NCBI GenBank assembly: GCA_036001465.1
Contig: DASYUH010000052.1
Span: 22,928 to 86,927, forward strand
Source of the DNA: Candidatus Polarisedimenticolia bacterium
Lineage (GTDB): Bacteria; Acidobacteriota; Polarisedimenticolia; Gp22-AA2
Direction of reading: 5' to 3'
DNA: 64,000 nt
Positions 34,801-43,715 of the stretch are shown here, piece after piece. The position numbers and the translations under genes were made by a program. The notes under the pieces were generated by a model. That model saw only the letters and a list, made by a program, of their open reading frames with translations. It ran no database searches and was not told the DNA's origin. Numbering within the stretch: the stretch's first letter is position 1; every line of letters starts with the position of its first letter.

Positions 34801-35028
34801 GGTCTCGCATTCGGCCACCAGCCGACGCGCACGGCTCTCCGCCTCGGCATAGCGCCCCGCCCGGATCACCTCCGCGATCTGTTCGGGAGTGGCCGTAGCG
34901 GGCAACTCCGGGTCGCGGGCCGGGTCAGAATTCGGCCGTCCGGCGCCCCGAGGCATCGGGTGCGGGACGAGCAGGAAAATGACCAGGAGCGCGAGGAGCC
35001 GTCTCTCACGGCGCGGTCGAGCCTGCAT
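31900..35028 (-). CDS. Exported CHAT-domain protease-like protein with TPR array
   Basis: 1042 residues. The ATG at 35028 begins a basic-hydrophobic signal segment (RRLLALLVIFLLVPHPMP). About nine 42-residue TPR units of the kinesin-light-chain type fill about 95-430, each with a core like ALGPDHxDVAxxLNxLAxLL. The C-terminal CHAT domain (about 690-1042) keeps the caspase-like dyad H865 (HLATHGFF) and C948 (LSACQTGLG). It is predicted to be a TPR-regulated cysteine peptidase; the signal segment places it outside the cytoplasm, unlike CHAT effectors of defence systems. No substrate gene is recognised nearby. Confidence 0.8.
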   Translation of the reverse strand: MQARPRRERRLLALLVIFLLVPHPMPRGAGRPNSDPARDPELPATATPEQIAEVIRAGRYAEAESRARRLVAECETAQAPDALRVAVALDLLVEALWRGGKAQEPETLQSAERSLEIRENALGPDHQDVAKSVMNLGIVFKERGDRSRARPLYERALAIRERALGADHIEVADSLQGLAGLLMRMGEYDPARPLYERALAIREKALGPDHSDVASTLNSLALLMWNTGEYAEARPLFERALTIKSRVLGPEHPDVGRGMNNLALLLWNTGEYEGARLLYERALAILEKALGPEHPDVASNMNYLALLLRDTNHVPEARRYFERAGAILEKKLGDHPRVAENLHNRAALLRDTGDHAGARRLFERSLAILEKADGPEHPDVAKGLNGYALLLRATGDHQGARRLLERALAIRENALGPDHPAVAETLLDLATELAEGGDSGRALDLALRAEAISREHLRHTFRTFSERQALGYAAVRTSGLGLALSLAMRGVDPGRRGRAWDALVRSRALVLDEMAARQRSVHVAGDAEAARLAGDLDAARRRLAALVVRGPGAEPPARYRSLLDRRRADREKAELALAVRSADFRNEQERARVGLDDVRAALPRGSALLAYASFNPPETSAGPSGSARKTTSAGGSYLALVLSSHAKEPVLVPLGPREDIDSLVARWKDEIGSEPPVVLAARRSAEAAYRRAGQALRRRIWDPVAGHLKDARQVFIVPDGVLNLVSLSTLPVGESTLLERGPEMHYLSAERDLARATGETATRGKGLLVVGGPDFESGEGLLGDAGRTRSGDVLQVECPTFGSMRFAPLPGARLEADAVATLWRRKNPDGEQGAGEVLELTGVQAAEGAFRHSASGRRIVHLATHGFFLDDRCPSALARAGPIRMESGEALPPVTGDSPLLLAGLALAGANLRTSADDGDGGEDGILTAEEIASLDLWGVEWFVLSACQTGLGRIQSGEGVLGLRRAVQIAGARTLILSLWRVNDLAALAWMKELYQARLSGLSTSAAVREASLASLASRRRAGESTHPYYWGAFVATGDWR

Positions 35029-35098
35029 GATCGGGGTCCTTATGGGTTCGAAACGTCCGTTGCAGGGAGAATATGCCATCCCCGGATGCCCGATCAAC

Positions 35099-38089
35099 CT
35101 ACTCCGGGCAGGTGGACGACTCATCCCGGGGAGGGCCGGATGGGACACCCGGCGAGACACAGGCGCGGGAGGCGGCCGCGGCGACCCGCGGCGGCAGGGC
35201 GCCGCCGAGAAGGGAATCGCGCACGATCCGGATCGGATGGACGACCGGCAGCCGCGATCCCTGCTCGATCTGGATCTTGCAGGTGCCGCAGCCGGTGGCG
35301 ACGACGCCGACCCCGGTGGACTCGATGCTGTCGAACAGCGGCCGGCCCATGCGCATCGACTGATGGAAGTTCTTCTCTTTCATGCCGAACGTGCCGGCGA
35401 TGCCGCAGCAGTGGTCCTCTCCGATCGGCACGACGTCGACCCCCGGCACCAGCCGCAGCAGGCGCACGACCGCGTCCCCCATGCCCCTGGATTGAAAATG
35501 ACAGGGGTTGTGATACGTGAGACGGATCGGCACCGGGCGGAGCCGGGCGCGCCGCTCCGGCTCGGCCTCGAGAATCTCGAGGACGTAATCGTGGATGTCC
35601 CTGATGTGCCGTGCCAGGACGTCCGACTGCGGCGTGGCAAGCAGGCGGGGGTAGTCCTCGACCAGGGCCAGCCCGCAGGACGGCGCGCTGTAGAGCACGT
35701 CGTAGCCGCGCCGGGCCAGGTCGAGCAGGACCGCCACGTTCCGTTCCGCGGAGGCGCGCACGTCGTCGAGGTGGCCGTAGGTGATCGCCGCGATGCCGCA
35801 GCACTCCTGGGGGGGGATCGCCACGGTGCAGCCGAGCGCCTCCAGGAGATCGACGGCCGCCCGCCCCTCCCCCTCGACGTCCTGATAGCCGCCGAAGCAG
35901 CCGTGGAAGTAGGCCACCTTGCGGCCCGCGGGATCGACCGCCGGCATGCGCGGCTTCAGGGGCTCGCCGGAAAAGGGCTCCATGTCCCGGGCGGCCGCGA
36001 GCCCGGTGGCGGCGGACATCAGCCGGCGCAGAGGGGGGATGCGCAGGGCGGCGTTCGCCAGGGGCGCCAGCATCGTCCCGAAGCGGAGCATCGGCCCGGG
36101 ATTGGTGAGCATCCGCTCGGTGAGGTTCTTCCCCTGCGACCGGACGTAGATCTCCTTGGCCATCACCGCCATGCCCGGGATGTCGATCGCCGTCGGGCAC
36201 TCGGAATGGCAGAGCTGGCAATTGACGCACAGATCCATGATCGACTTGAACTCGTCGGTCGCGATCGCGCCCGGTTCGAGGTGGCCGGAGATCACCGCCC
36301 TCAGGAGGTTCGCCTTGGCCCGTGCCGTCGCCGCCTCGTCCCCCGTCTCCACCGCCACCGGGCAGTAATGCCGGCAGGCGCCGCAGCCGTGGCACTTCTC
36401 GATCTCCCGGCCCCAGGCGGGGTCGTCGATGATGGAGGCGGTCGGGACGCGCCGGTAGGCCTCCCCGTACCTCAGGTCGTCCGTCAGTCCGTACGTCCCA
36501 TCGTGCACGATGATTCCCGGGTTCAGGATCCCCTGCGGATCGAACAGGCGCTTCACCTCCGCGTACACGTCCACCAGCGGCCCGTAGGCCCGGCGCAGGT
36601 ACGGGGTCCGCAGCCGCCCGTCACCGTGCTCCCCGGACAGCGAGCCCCCCATCTCCATCACCAGGTCGGTGAACTCCAGGGCGATCGTCTCCATCAGCGC
36701 CACGTCGCGCGGGTCCTTCTGGTTCAGCATGGGATTGCAGTGCAGGTTGCAGTCTCCCGCGTGCCCGAAGATCGCCGCCTGCAGGTCGTACTTGCTCAGC
36801 AGGGCGCGCATCCGCCTCACGAACTCCGCCATCTGCCCCGGATGGACGGCGGCGTCCTCGATGAAGCGCGTGTTGCGGCGGGTCCCCTCGCGACGTGAGA
36901 GGATGGGCGAGGCCGCCTTGCGCACCGCCCAGATGCGTGCCGTGTCCTCGGGGCGGGCGCTGCGCCGCACCTCGGTCGCCAGGCCCATCCGTCCGGCCAG
37001 GAGGTCCGCGAGCCGGAGCAGGCGATCCTGAACCTCCTTCGGGTCCTCGCCGTCGAGCTCCACGATCAGGATCGCCTCGGTCCCGCCGGGGAGCGTGGCG
37101 CCGGTCTTCGGATCGGCCTCCCGGATCACCTGCACGAACGTGCCGTCGAGGAGCTCGACCGCCGACGGAGCGAACTTCAGGATCTCCACCACCGCGGCGC
37201 CCGACTTCTCGAGATCGTCGAACAGGACGAGGGCGGTCGCCTTGGCCCTGGGCAGGGGGACGATGCGCAGGGTGGCGTCGAGGATCAGCCCGAGCGTCCC
37301 TTCCGACCCGACCAGGACCTGCCCCAGATCGATGCGGCCATTGACTGCCTCGCGCAGGGCGTACCCGGACGCGTTGCGGCGCGTCTTCGGACTGCGCGTT
37401 TCGATCACGTCGCGATGGCGCGTGACGATCTCGTCGAGGCCCGAGGCCAGGCGGGCCTGGGGCCCCGGCTTCCAGGTCCCCTGCCCGGGGCGCGGCAGCG
37501 GCTCCGTGTCGAGCACGGTGCCGTCGGCCAGGGCCAGGCGCAGCGACGCGACGTTGTCGCGCGTCGCGCCGTGCTTGATGGTGTGCGACCCGCCGGCGTT
37601 GTTCGCCAGCATGCCCCCGATGGTGCACCACGGCGCCGACGAGGGATCGGGGGCGAACTGCATGCCGTGGCGGCGAAGGACACGGTTGAGCTGGGCCTGG
37701 ATCACCCCGGGCTGCACCCGCGCGGTGCCGAGGGCGGCGTCGATATCGGTCACTCTCTGGAAGTGCTTCGAGAAATCGAGGACGATGCCGCGCCCGAGCG
37801 TCTGGCCGGCCAGTCCCGATCCGCCGCCGCGCGCGGTGATCGGGATGCGATGGCGCCGCGCGTACTCCAGGACCGCCAGAACGTCCCCCTCGTGGCGCGG
37901 CACGACGGCGCCGAGAGGCATCACCTGGTAGATGCAGGCGGCCGTGCTGTACAGGGTGCGATGCAGCGAATCGAACAGGACTTCGCCCTCGACGCGCCGC
38001 CGCAGGTCGTCCCCGACGGCCGCCGGGTCGGGGCCGGGCGGGGCGTCCTGCGGACCCTCCTCAGCGTGCGCGGGCCCTTCGCGATCCAT
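35099..38089 (-). CDS. FAD/Fe-S D-lactate (2-hydroxyacid) dehydrogenase-type fusion
   Basis: 996 residues joining a GlcD-like and a GlcF-like part. The FAD_binding_4 domain is at about 60-240 (ITARGGGSGLAGQTLGRGIVLDFSKH), the FAD-oxidase C domain at about 270-540, two 4Fe-4S sites at about 565-630 (CHGCGACRHYC and CVNCQLCHSEC), then two CCG domains (CCGIAAITYG, YHNPCHF, DHCCGIAGTFG). It oxidises a 2-hydroxyacid, most likely D-lactate or glycolate, and passes electrons to quinone. The start overlaps moaB by 29 bases; a later start is possible. Confidence 0.85.
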   Translation of the reverse strand: MDREGPAHAEEGPQDAPPGPDPAAVGDDLRRRVEGEVLFDSLHRTLYSTAACIYQVMPLGAVVPRHEGDVLAVLEYARRHRIPITARGGGSGLAGQTLGRGIVLDFSKHFQRVTDIDAALGTARVQPGVIQAQLNRVLRRHGMQFAPDPSSAPWCTIGGMLANNAGGSHTIKHGATRDNVASLRLALADGTVLDTEPLPRPGQGTWKPGPQARLASGLDEIVTRHRDVIETRSPKTRRNASGYALREAVNGRIDLGQVLVGSEGTLGLILDATLRIVPLPRAKATALVLFDDLEKSGAAVVEILKFAPSAVELLDGTFVQVIREADPKTGATLPGGTEAILIVELDGEDPKEVQDRLLRLADLLAGRMGLATEVRRSARPEDTARIWAVRKAASPILSRREGTRRNTRFIEDAAVHPGQMAEFVRRMRALLSKYDLQAAIFGHAGDCNLHCNPMLNQKDPRDVALMETIALEFTDLVMEMGGSLSGEHGDGRLRTPYLRRAYGPLVDVYAEVKRLFDPQGILNPGIIVHDGTYGLTDDLRYGEAYRRVPTASIIDDPAWGREIEKCHGCGACRHYCPVAVETGDEAATARAKANLLRAVISGHLEPGAIATDEFKSIMDLCVNCQLCHSECPTAIDIPGMAVMAKEIYVRSQGKNLTERMLTNPGPMLRFGTMLAPLANAALRIPPLRRLMSAATGLAAARDMEPFSGEPLKPRMPAVDPAGRKVAYFHGCFGGYQDVEGEGRAAVDLLEALGCTVAIPPQECCGIAAITYGHLDDVRASAERNVAVLLDLARRGYDVLYSAPSCGLALVEDYPRLLATPQSDVLARHIRDIHDYVLEILEAEPERRARLRPVPIRLTYHNPCHFQSRGMGDAVVRLLRLVPGVDVVPIGEDHCCGIAGTFGMKEKNFHQSMRMGRPLFDSIESTGVGVVATGCGTCKIQIEQGSRLPVVHPIRIVRDSLLGGALPPRVAAAASRACVSPGVPSGPPRDESSTCPE

Positions 38090-38612
38090 TCTTCACCTTC
38101 CCGCGCCTCCGGGGCGCGACGAGCCCCGCCGCGTGTCCCAGCTCCGGCAGGATCATCCGCGCCATCGCCAGGCGCACGGCGCTCTCGGATCCGGGCATGG
38201 AGAAGATCACCATGCCGCGGTAGGTCCCCGCCACCGCCCGGCTGAGCATCGCCGCCGGCCCCATCTCCCGGAAGCTCAAGCTACGGAAGATCTCGCCGAA
38301 GCCGTCGAGGCGCTTCTCCAGGAGCCCGGACACCGCTTCGTAGGTGCGATCGCGGGGGGCGATGCCGGTCCCGCCGCTCAGCAGGACGGCGCGCGCTCTC
38401 CGGCGGGCCGCCAGCGCCCGGAGGTGCCTCACGATGCGCGGTGGATCGTCCTTGAGGATGCGGTAGTCGAGGACCGGATGGCCCGCCCTGCGCAGCGCCC
38501 GGAGGATGAAGGCCCCGCTCCGATCCGTCGTCTCGTCCCGCGTATCGCTGACCGTGACCACCGCGCAGGCGACCGACACGGGACCCGCGCGGCGATGCTC
38601 CCTGTGCCCCAT
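38061..38612 (-). CDS. moaB: Molybdenum cofactor biosynthesis protein B (MoaB/Mog family)
   Basis: 183 residues. VVTVSDTRDETTDRSG, LSGGTGIAPRDRTYEAV and FSMPGSESAVRLAM are the MPT-binding and phosphate-binding motifs of MoaB/MogA. It probably adenylylates molybdopterin before molybdate insertion. A basic tail (RRRGKVKNGSRRARAR) follows. It lies 31 bases after pepA in a minus-strand run with dxs and the FAD/Fe-S gene, and matches moaD/moaE encoded elsewhere in the window. Confidence 0.88.
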   Translation of the reverse strand: MGHREHRRAGPVSVACAVVTVSDTRDETTDRSGAFILRALRRAGHPVLDYRILKDDPPRIVRHLRALAARRRARAVLLSGGTGIAPRDRTYEAVSGLLEKRLDGFGEIFRSLSFREMGPAAMLSRAVAGTYRGMVIFSMPGSESAVRLAMARMILPELGHAAGLVAPRRRGKVKNGSRRARAR

Positions 38613-38643
38613 TCTCCCCCCATCGACCCGGCGGCGAGCGGCC

Positions 38644-40158
38644 TCAGGCCGCGAGGTCCATGAGGTAGCGGATGAGAGTGCGCACGCCCGCGCCCGACCC
38701 GCCCTTCTTCATGTACGAGTAGTCCTTGTCGCCGAAGGCCGGTCCCGCGATGTCCAGGTGCGCCCAGCGCAAACCGCTGCGCACGAACTCGCTCAGGAAG
38801 AGGGCCGCCGTGATGGCGCCGCCGTAGCGGATCCCCGTGTTCTTGATGTCGGCGATGTCGCTCCGGATGTGCTCGGCGTACTCTCGATACAGGGGAAGCG
38901 GCCACATCGCCTCGCCGGCCCTGCCCGCGGCGGCCAGGATGTCGTCCACCATCTCGCGATCGTTGCCGAACACGCCTGCCGCCATCGGCCCCAGCGCCAC
39001 CACGCAGGCCCCGGTCAGGGTCGCCAGGTCGATCGCTTGGTCCAGATCCTTGAGGGTCGAGGCGTACGACAGCGCATCGGCCAGGACCAGCCGGCCCTCG
39101 GCGTCGGTGTTGCGCACCTCCACCGTCTTGCCGTTCATGATGCGCAGGATGTCGCCGGGACGGATGGCGCCGCCGCCCGGCATGTTCTCCGCCATCCCCA
39201 TGAGTCCGACGACCTCGGTTCGCGGCGCCAGGCCGGGAAGGGTCTTCAGTGTCGCCAGGACGGCGGCGGAGCCGGCCATGTCGCACTTCATCGTCTCCAT
39301 CCCCTCCGACGTCTTGAGCGACAGCCCGCCCGAGTCGAAGGTGAGCCCCTTGCCGATCAGAGCGACCTTGCGCACCGGGCGCTCCTCCGGGTGGTACTCG
39401 AGCTGGATCAGGCGGGGCGGATGCCTCGACCCCTGGCCGACACCGAGGATCCCCCCCATGCCCATGCGGCGGAGCTCGTCCGGCTCGAACACCTTGATGC
39501 CGATCTTCTCCTCCTCGGCCACCTGCCGGGCGATCTCGACCATGCGCTCCGGCGGCAGCTCCCCGGCCGGCTCGTTGACCAGGTCGCGCGCGAAGTTGGT
39601 GGCGCCGGCGGTGGTCTCGCCCAGGCTGATCCCGTCGGCGACGTCCCGCGGGGACGCGTCCCCGACGGCCACCACGACCTCCCGCAGATGCTTGCGGCCG
39701 GCACGCGGCTCGGAACGATGGCGATCGAAGCGATAGGTGCCGAGAAGCACGGCCTCGGCGAGGGCCACGGCCGCCTCCCGGACCGGGAACTGCGAGGCGC
39801 CCGCCTGCAGAAACGGCAGGGCCACGCTCGTCGCACCCAGCCGGTCGCACTCGACCAGGGCATCTCCCAGGTAGCGGCGCAATCGCTCGAGAGTCAGCTC
39901 GCCGCGATCACCGAGGCCGAGCAGGAGGTACCGCCTGCTCTTGAGGCCGTCCGCCGGGGAGGCGTGCCACAGGAGATGCCGGCCGGCGCGCCCCTCGAAC
40001 CGGTCTCCCTTGGCGATTTCCACCAGCCGCTGGGCCAGGGTCCGGTCGACCGGCCCCGGCAGCTCCGGGTCTCCCTTGAACTTGCAGACGATGGCGACGT
40101 CGGCCGCCAGGCCCGCGAGATCTCCCTTCTTCGCCTCGATCCGGATGGCGGCGCTCAC
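38644..40158 (-). CDS. pepA: Leucyl aminopeptidase (M17)
   Basis: 504 residues, typical M17 length. The C-terminal catalytic domain shows GKGLTFDSGGLSLK, KCDMAGSAAVL and NTDAEGRLVLADAL, the M17 signature with two-metal ligands. The GTG at 40158 overlaps the dxs stop (GTGA) and gives the expected N-terminal macro-like domain. It removes N-terminal residues from peptides in the cytoplasm as a hexamer. Confidence 0.93.
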   Translation of the reverse strand: MSAAIRIEAKKGDLAGLAADVAIVCKFKGDPELPGPVDRTLAQRLVEIAKGDRFEGRAGRHLLWHASPADGLKSRRYLLLGLGDRGELTLERLRRYLGDALVECDRLGATSVALPFLQAGASQFPVREAAVALAEAVLLGTYRFDRHRSEPRAGRKHLREVVVAVGDASPRDVADGISLGETTAGATNFARDLVNEPAGELPPERMVEIARQVAEEEKIGIKVFEPDELRRMGMGGILGVGQGSRHPPRLIQLEYHPEERPVRKVALIGKGLTFDSGGLSLKTSEGMETMKCDMAGSAAVLATLKTLPGLAPRTEVVGLMGMAENMPGGGAIRPGDILRIMNGKTVEVRNTDAEGRLVLADALSYASTLKDLDQAIDLATLTGACVVALGPMAAGVFGNDREMVDDILAAAGRAGEAMWPLPLYREYAEHIRSDIADIKNTGIRYGGAITAALFLSEFVRSGLRWAHLDIAGPAFGDKDYSYMKKGGSGAGVRTLIRYLMDLAA

Positions 40159-42134
40159 GCCCGTCCCTTCACGAAGGCACGCACCCGGGCGGCGAGCGCC
40201 GCGGGCGACAGGCCCACCTCGTCGAGCAGCTGCGCCATGGAGCCGTGGGTCACGAACCGGTCCGGGAGACCGATGTGGTGCAGGGCGCCCACGGCCAGGC
40301 CGCTCTCGGAGAAGAACTCGTGCACGGCGTCCCCGAACCCTCCGCGCAGGGTGTTCTCCTCGATGGTGATCAGGACCGGGCAGCGGCCGGCGAGCTCGCG
40401 CAGCATGTCGCCGTCGAGAGGCTTCACGAACCGGCAGTTGACGACCGCCACATCGAGCCCCTCCGGCAGCAGGAGGGCGCGCGCCTGTTCCGCGGCCTCG
40501 ACCATCGAGCCGACGGCCAGGAGGCTGGCGTCCCGGCCCTCGTGCAGCATCTCCCAGGTGCCGATCGGAATCGTGCGGAACGGCCGGTCCGGCGTGAACG
40601 TGCGGCTGCTGCGCTTGGGATAGCGGATGGCGAACGGGTAGACCTCCTGGTCGACCGCCGTTTTCAGGAGGTCGCACAGCTCGTCCCCGTGCCGGGGCGC
40701 CGCGATGACGAAGTTCGGCACGGCGCGCAGGTACGACAGATCGAACACGCCATGGTGCGTCGGACCGTCCGCCCCCACCAGGCCGGCCCGGTCCAGGCAG
40801 AAGGTCACGGGGAGGCATTGCACACCCACGTCGTGGATGATCTGGTCGTAGGCCCGCTGCAGAAAGGTCGAGTAGATCGCCGCCACCGGGCGCAGCCCGG
40901 AGATCGCCAGGCCGGCGGAGAAGGTCACTCCGTAGGCCTCGGCGATGCCGACGTCGAAGAACTTCGACGGGTGCTTCTCCATGAACTTCACCAGCCCGGT
41001 TCCGTCGGCCATCGCCGCCGTGATGGCCACGATCTTGTCGTTCTCCGAAGCCAGTCGGGACATCGCCTCCCCGAACACCTTGCAATAGTCCGGCGCCGCC
41101 GCCTTGCCCGCGGCCGCCAGGGCCCCCGAGGCCGGGTCGAACGCCGTGACACCGTGATAGACGCACGAGTTGGCCTCGGCGTACGGCAGCCCCTTCCCCT
41201 TCTTGGTGATCACGTGCAGGAGGCGGGGACCCTTGACCGCCTTGAGGTTGGTCAGAACCGCGATCAGCTCCGGGAGATTGTGCCCGTCGATCGGCCCGTA
41301 GTACTGGAAGCCCAGCGCCTGGAACAGCCCGCCCGGGACGACCACCTCCTTGAGGGATCGCTCCATCCTCCTGGCCAGCTCCCCGGCCGGCACGCCGAGG
41401 GGCACCTTCTTCAGGATGTCCCGCACCTCCTCCTTGAGGCGGTTGTAGTACTTGCTCGAGGTGATGCTCGTCAGGTACTTGGAGATCGCCCCGACGTTCG
41501 GGGAGATCGACATTTCGTTGTCGTTCAGGATCACCAGGATGTCGCGCCCCGAATGGCCGGCGTTGTTGAGCCCCTCGTACGCCAGCCCTCCGGTCATCGC
41601 GCCGTCCCCGGTCACGGTGATCACCTGGTAGTCCTCTCCCACCTGGTCGCGGGCGACGGCCATCCCCATGGCGGCGGCGATCGACGTGCTGGCATGCGCC
41701 ACGCCGAAGGCGTCGTAGGCCGATTCCGCCGGGCTGACGAATCCCGAGAGCCCCTGGTATTGCCGGATGGTGGGCAGCCGGTCCCGCCGGCCGGTGAGCA
41801 CCTTGTGCCCGTACGCCTGGTGCCCGACGTCCCAGACGATCTTGTCGCGCGGCGCGTCGAAGCAGTAGTGCAGCGCCACCGTCAGCTCGACCGCCCCGAG
41901 ACTGGGAGCGAGGTGCCCCCCGGTCTTGGACACCACGTCGACGACATACTGCCGCAGCTCCGAAGCCAGCTGCTCGAGCTCGCGGCCCGAGAGGCGCTTC
42001 AGATCCTCCGGCGACTTGATGAGACTCAGGATCGCCGAGGTGCCGGGCCGGGGCTCGACCCCTGCACGGGAGTCCTCGACCGGCCCTCCGTGGATCGCCG
42101 GAACCTGCATCTTGTCGCTCAACGCCTCGGCCAT
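40155..42134 (-). CDS. dxs: 1-deoxy-D-xylulose-5-phosphate synthase
   Basis: 659 residues. TPP-enzyme motifs: DVGHQAYGHKVLTGR, GVAHASTSIAAAMGMA, VTGDGAMTGGLAYEGLNNAG (Mg/TPP site), DNEMSISPNVGA and, in the pyrimidine domain, GIAEAYGVTFSAGLA. It condenses pyruvate and glyceraldehyde-3-phosphate, the first step of the MEP isoprenoid pathway. The N-terminus is about 30 residues longer than usual. First gene of the dxs-pepA-moaB-FAD/Fe-S run. Confidence 0.95.
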   Translation of the reverse strand: MAEALSDKMQVPAIHGGPVEDSRAGVEPRPGTSAILSLIKSPEDLKRLSGRELEQLASELRQYVVDVVSKTGGHLAPSLGAVELTVALHYCFDAPRDKIVWDVGHQAYGHKVLTGRRDRLPTIRQYQGLSGFVSPAESAYDAFGVAHASTSIAAAMGMAVARDQVGEDYQVITVTGDGAMTGGLAYEGLNNAGHSGRDILVILNDNEMSISPNVGAISKYLTSITSSKYYNRLKEEVRDILKKVPLGVPAGELARRMERSLKEVVVPGGLFQALGFQYYGPIDGHNLPELIAVLTNLKAVKGPRLLHVITKKGKGLPYAEANSCVYHGVTAFDPASGALAAAGKAAAPDYCKVFGEAMSRLASENDKIVAITAAMADGTGLVKFMEKHPSKFFDVGIAEAYGVTFSAGLAISGLRPVAAIYSTFLQRAYDQIIHDVGVQCLPVTFCLDRAGLVGADGPTHHGVFDLSYLRAVPNFVIAAPRHGDELCDLLKTAVDQEVYPFAIRYPKRSSRTFTPDRPFRTIPIGTWEMLHEGRDASLLAVGSMVEAAEQARALLLPEGLDVAVVNCRFVKPLDGDMLRELAGRCPVLITIEENTLRGGFGDAVHEFFSESGLAVGALHHIGLPDRFVTHGSMAQLLDEVGLSPAALAARVRAFVKGRA

Positions 42135-42206
42135 GGCGCTCTCCGCTCCGGGAAGGTCGTTAGGGAATCCAGGGAAGTCGCTGGCTGCTCAGCAACATGG
42201 GCGCTC

Positions 42207-42235
42207 ATCATAGACCCCGGCGGCGAGGGGGTCAA
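42207..42235 (-). promoter_or_regulatory. Promoter of dxs operon
   Basis: TTGACC (42235-42230), 17-base spacer, TATGAT (42212-42207) on the minus strand, 72 bases before the dxs ATG. Confidence 0.65.
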
Positions 42236-42254
42236 GAACGCCGTCCGGATGCCG

Positions 42255-42263
42255 TGCTATAGT
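42255..42263 (+). promoter_or_regulatory. Extended -10 promoter of rhomboid gene
   Basis: TGC-TATAGT ends 23 bases before the GTG at 42287; no clear -35 box. It is back-to-back with the dxs promoter. Confidence 0.45.
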
Positions 42264-42286
42264 GCCGCCCCCGACGGAGCGCCGCG

Positions 42287-42961
42287 GTGATCCCGCTCAA
42301 GGACGACAATCCCACCCGCATCACCCCGTTCGTGACGGTCTCCCTGATCCTGCTGAACGTGGCCGTCTTCATCTGGGAGATGACGCTGCCCCCCGAGGGG
42401 TACAAGTCTCTCGTCCGGACGATGGGAGTCACGCCGTACTCGCTGACCCACCTGCCCCTGGAAGCGGAGCCGCTCCTGCAAGGCGGCCGGTCGCTGTTCA
42501 CCGCCATGTTCCTGCACGGCAGCATTGCTCATGCGGCCTTCAACATGCTCTACCTGTGGATTTTCGGGAACAACGTGGAGGACGTGATGGGACACGGCCG
42601 CTTCATCCTCTTCTATCTGGCGTGCGGCCTCATCGCCTCGTTCACGCAGGTCGCGGCCTCCCCTCTCTCGGAGGTGCCGATGATCGGGGCGAGCGGCGCC
42701 GTCTCGGGAATCCTGGGGGCCTACCTGGTCCTGTTCCCGTCCGCACGCGTGATGACCCTGGTCTTCCTGGTGTTCTTCATCCGCGTCGTGCCCCTTCCCG
42801 CGGTCATCTTGCTCGGCTTCTGGTTCCTGCTCCAGGTCCTGGACATCGGGCCGCTGTCATCCGGCGGCGTGGCGGTCCTGGCGCACATCGGCGGGTTCGT
42901 GTCGGGCGCCCTGCTCATCGCCGCCTTCCGGCGCCGCCGGCCGCGGGAGAGCCTCTTCTAG
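42287..42961 (+). CDS. Rhomboid intramembrane serine protease
   Basis: 224 residues with six membrane segments. HGSIAHAAFNMLYLWIFG is the family's L1/TM2 motif. The nucleophile Ser lies in GASGAVSG (about residue 130), and the partner His is in AHIGGF near the last segment. It cleaves membrane proteins within or near their transmembrane helices; the substrate is unknown. The GTG start at 42287 follows GGAG. It is a lone plus-strand gene. Confidence 0.9.
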   Translation: MIPLKDDNPTRITPFVTVSLILLNVAVFIWEMTLPPEGYKSLVRTMGVTPYSLTHLPLEAEPLLQGGRSLFTAMFLHGSIAHAAFNMLYLWIFGNNVEDVMGHGRFILFYLACGLIASFTQVAASPLSEVPMIGASGAVSGILGAYLVLFPSARVMTLVFLVFFIRVVPLPAVILLGFWFLLQVLDIGPLSSGGVAVLAHIGGFVSGALLIAAFRRRRPRESLF

Positions 42962-43034
42962 AGACCCGGGCCCGCGGTGAGGCCGGAGCGCCACAGGACG
43001 TTCGGGACGATCTGACGGACCACCCCTGCCCCGG

Positions 43035-43715
43035 TCACCGGCGATGCTTCCGTCCCGAGCGGGGATCCGCATCGAGGACGCCCGCGAGAGCCCGGCGCGT
43101 CCTCTCGTGCAGGTCCTCGATCGTCCCGTCGTTGTTGATCACCCGGTCGGCCAGGGCGAGCGTCGCCAGGAGCTGCTGGCCCGCCTCGGTCGTCGAATTC
43201 TCGCGGCTCTCCTTTCGGGCGAACTCCTCGAGGGTGGCGCCGTCGCCGAGGCGCCCGCGCAGGATGGAACGCTGGAACCTGAGGGCTTGGGGGGCATCGA
43301 TGCCGAGGAGCACGAATCGCGGCAGCGTCCGAAGGACCTCCACTTCCCCCGGGTTGCGAATCGAATCGACCGCGGCCCGCCGCCGCAGGCGGGGCAGGAT
43401 CCGACGCGCCAGCGCCCCCGGGCCCCCCTCGATCCGGAGCTCGACGCCGACCCGGATGAGCGAGTCGCGGCTGTGATCGAGGCCGCGGCGGGTGGCCTCG
43501 TCGCGCACCACATCGGAGAGGGACTGCACCGCGAATCCGCGGGCGGCGAGGAACTTCGCCACCTCCCCCTTGCCCGAAGCGTTGGGACCTGTCAGGCCGA
43601 TGACCAGGAGGGGAGGAGTGGCCCTGCTTGTGGAGGTTCTAGCTCGCGCCGCCGCCGGAGTCTTCCGGTGTTTCGCCCTGGGCCGGCGGGGGCGTTTCCG
43701 GCTCTGACGTTTCAT
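43035..43715 (-). CDS. P-loop NMP/dephospho-CoA kinase-like protein (UPF0200-like)
   Basis: 226 residues. P-loop GPNASGKGE (about 43-51), then SLSDVVRDEATRRG, DSIRNPGEVEVLR and ADRVINNDGTIEDLHE. This order matches the archaeal UPF0200/dephospho-CoA-kinase-like NMP kinases. The substrate is unknown. The first about 33 residues are a Lys/Arg/Ala extension and the ATG at 43715 lies 77 bases inside the upstream gene; no ATG, GTG or TTG occurs between it and the domain, so either this overlap is real or a rarer start is used. Confidence 0.7.
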   Translation of the reverse strand: MKRQSRKRPRRPRAKHRKTPAAARARTSTSRATPPLLVIGLTGPNASGKGEVAKFLAARGFAVQSLSDVVRDEATRRGLDHSRDSLIRVGVELRIEGGPGALARRILPRLRRRAAVDSIRNPGEVEVLRTLPRFVLLGIDAPQALRFQRSILRGRLGDGATLEEFARKESRENSTTEAGQQLLATLALADRVINNDGTIEDLHERTRRALAGVLDADPRSGRKHRR

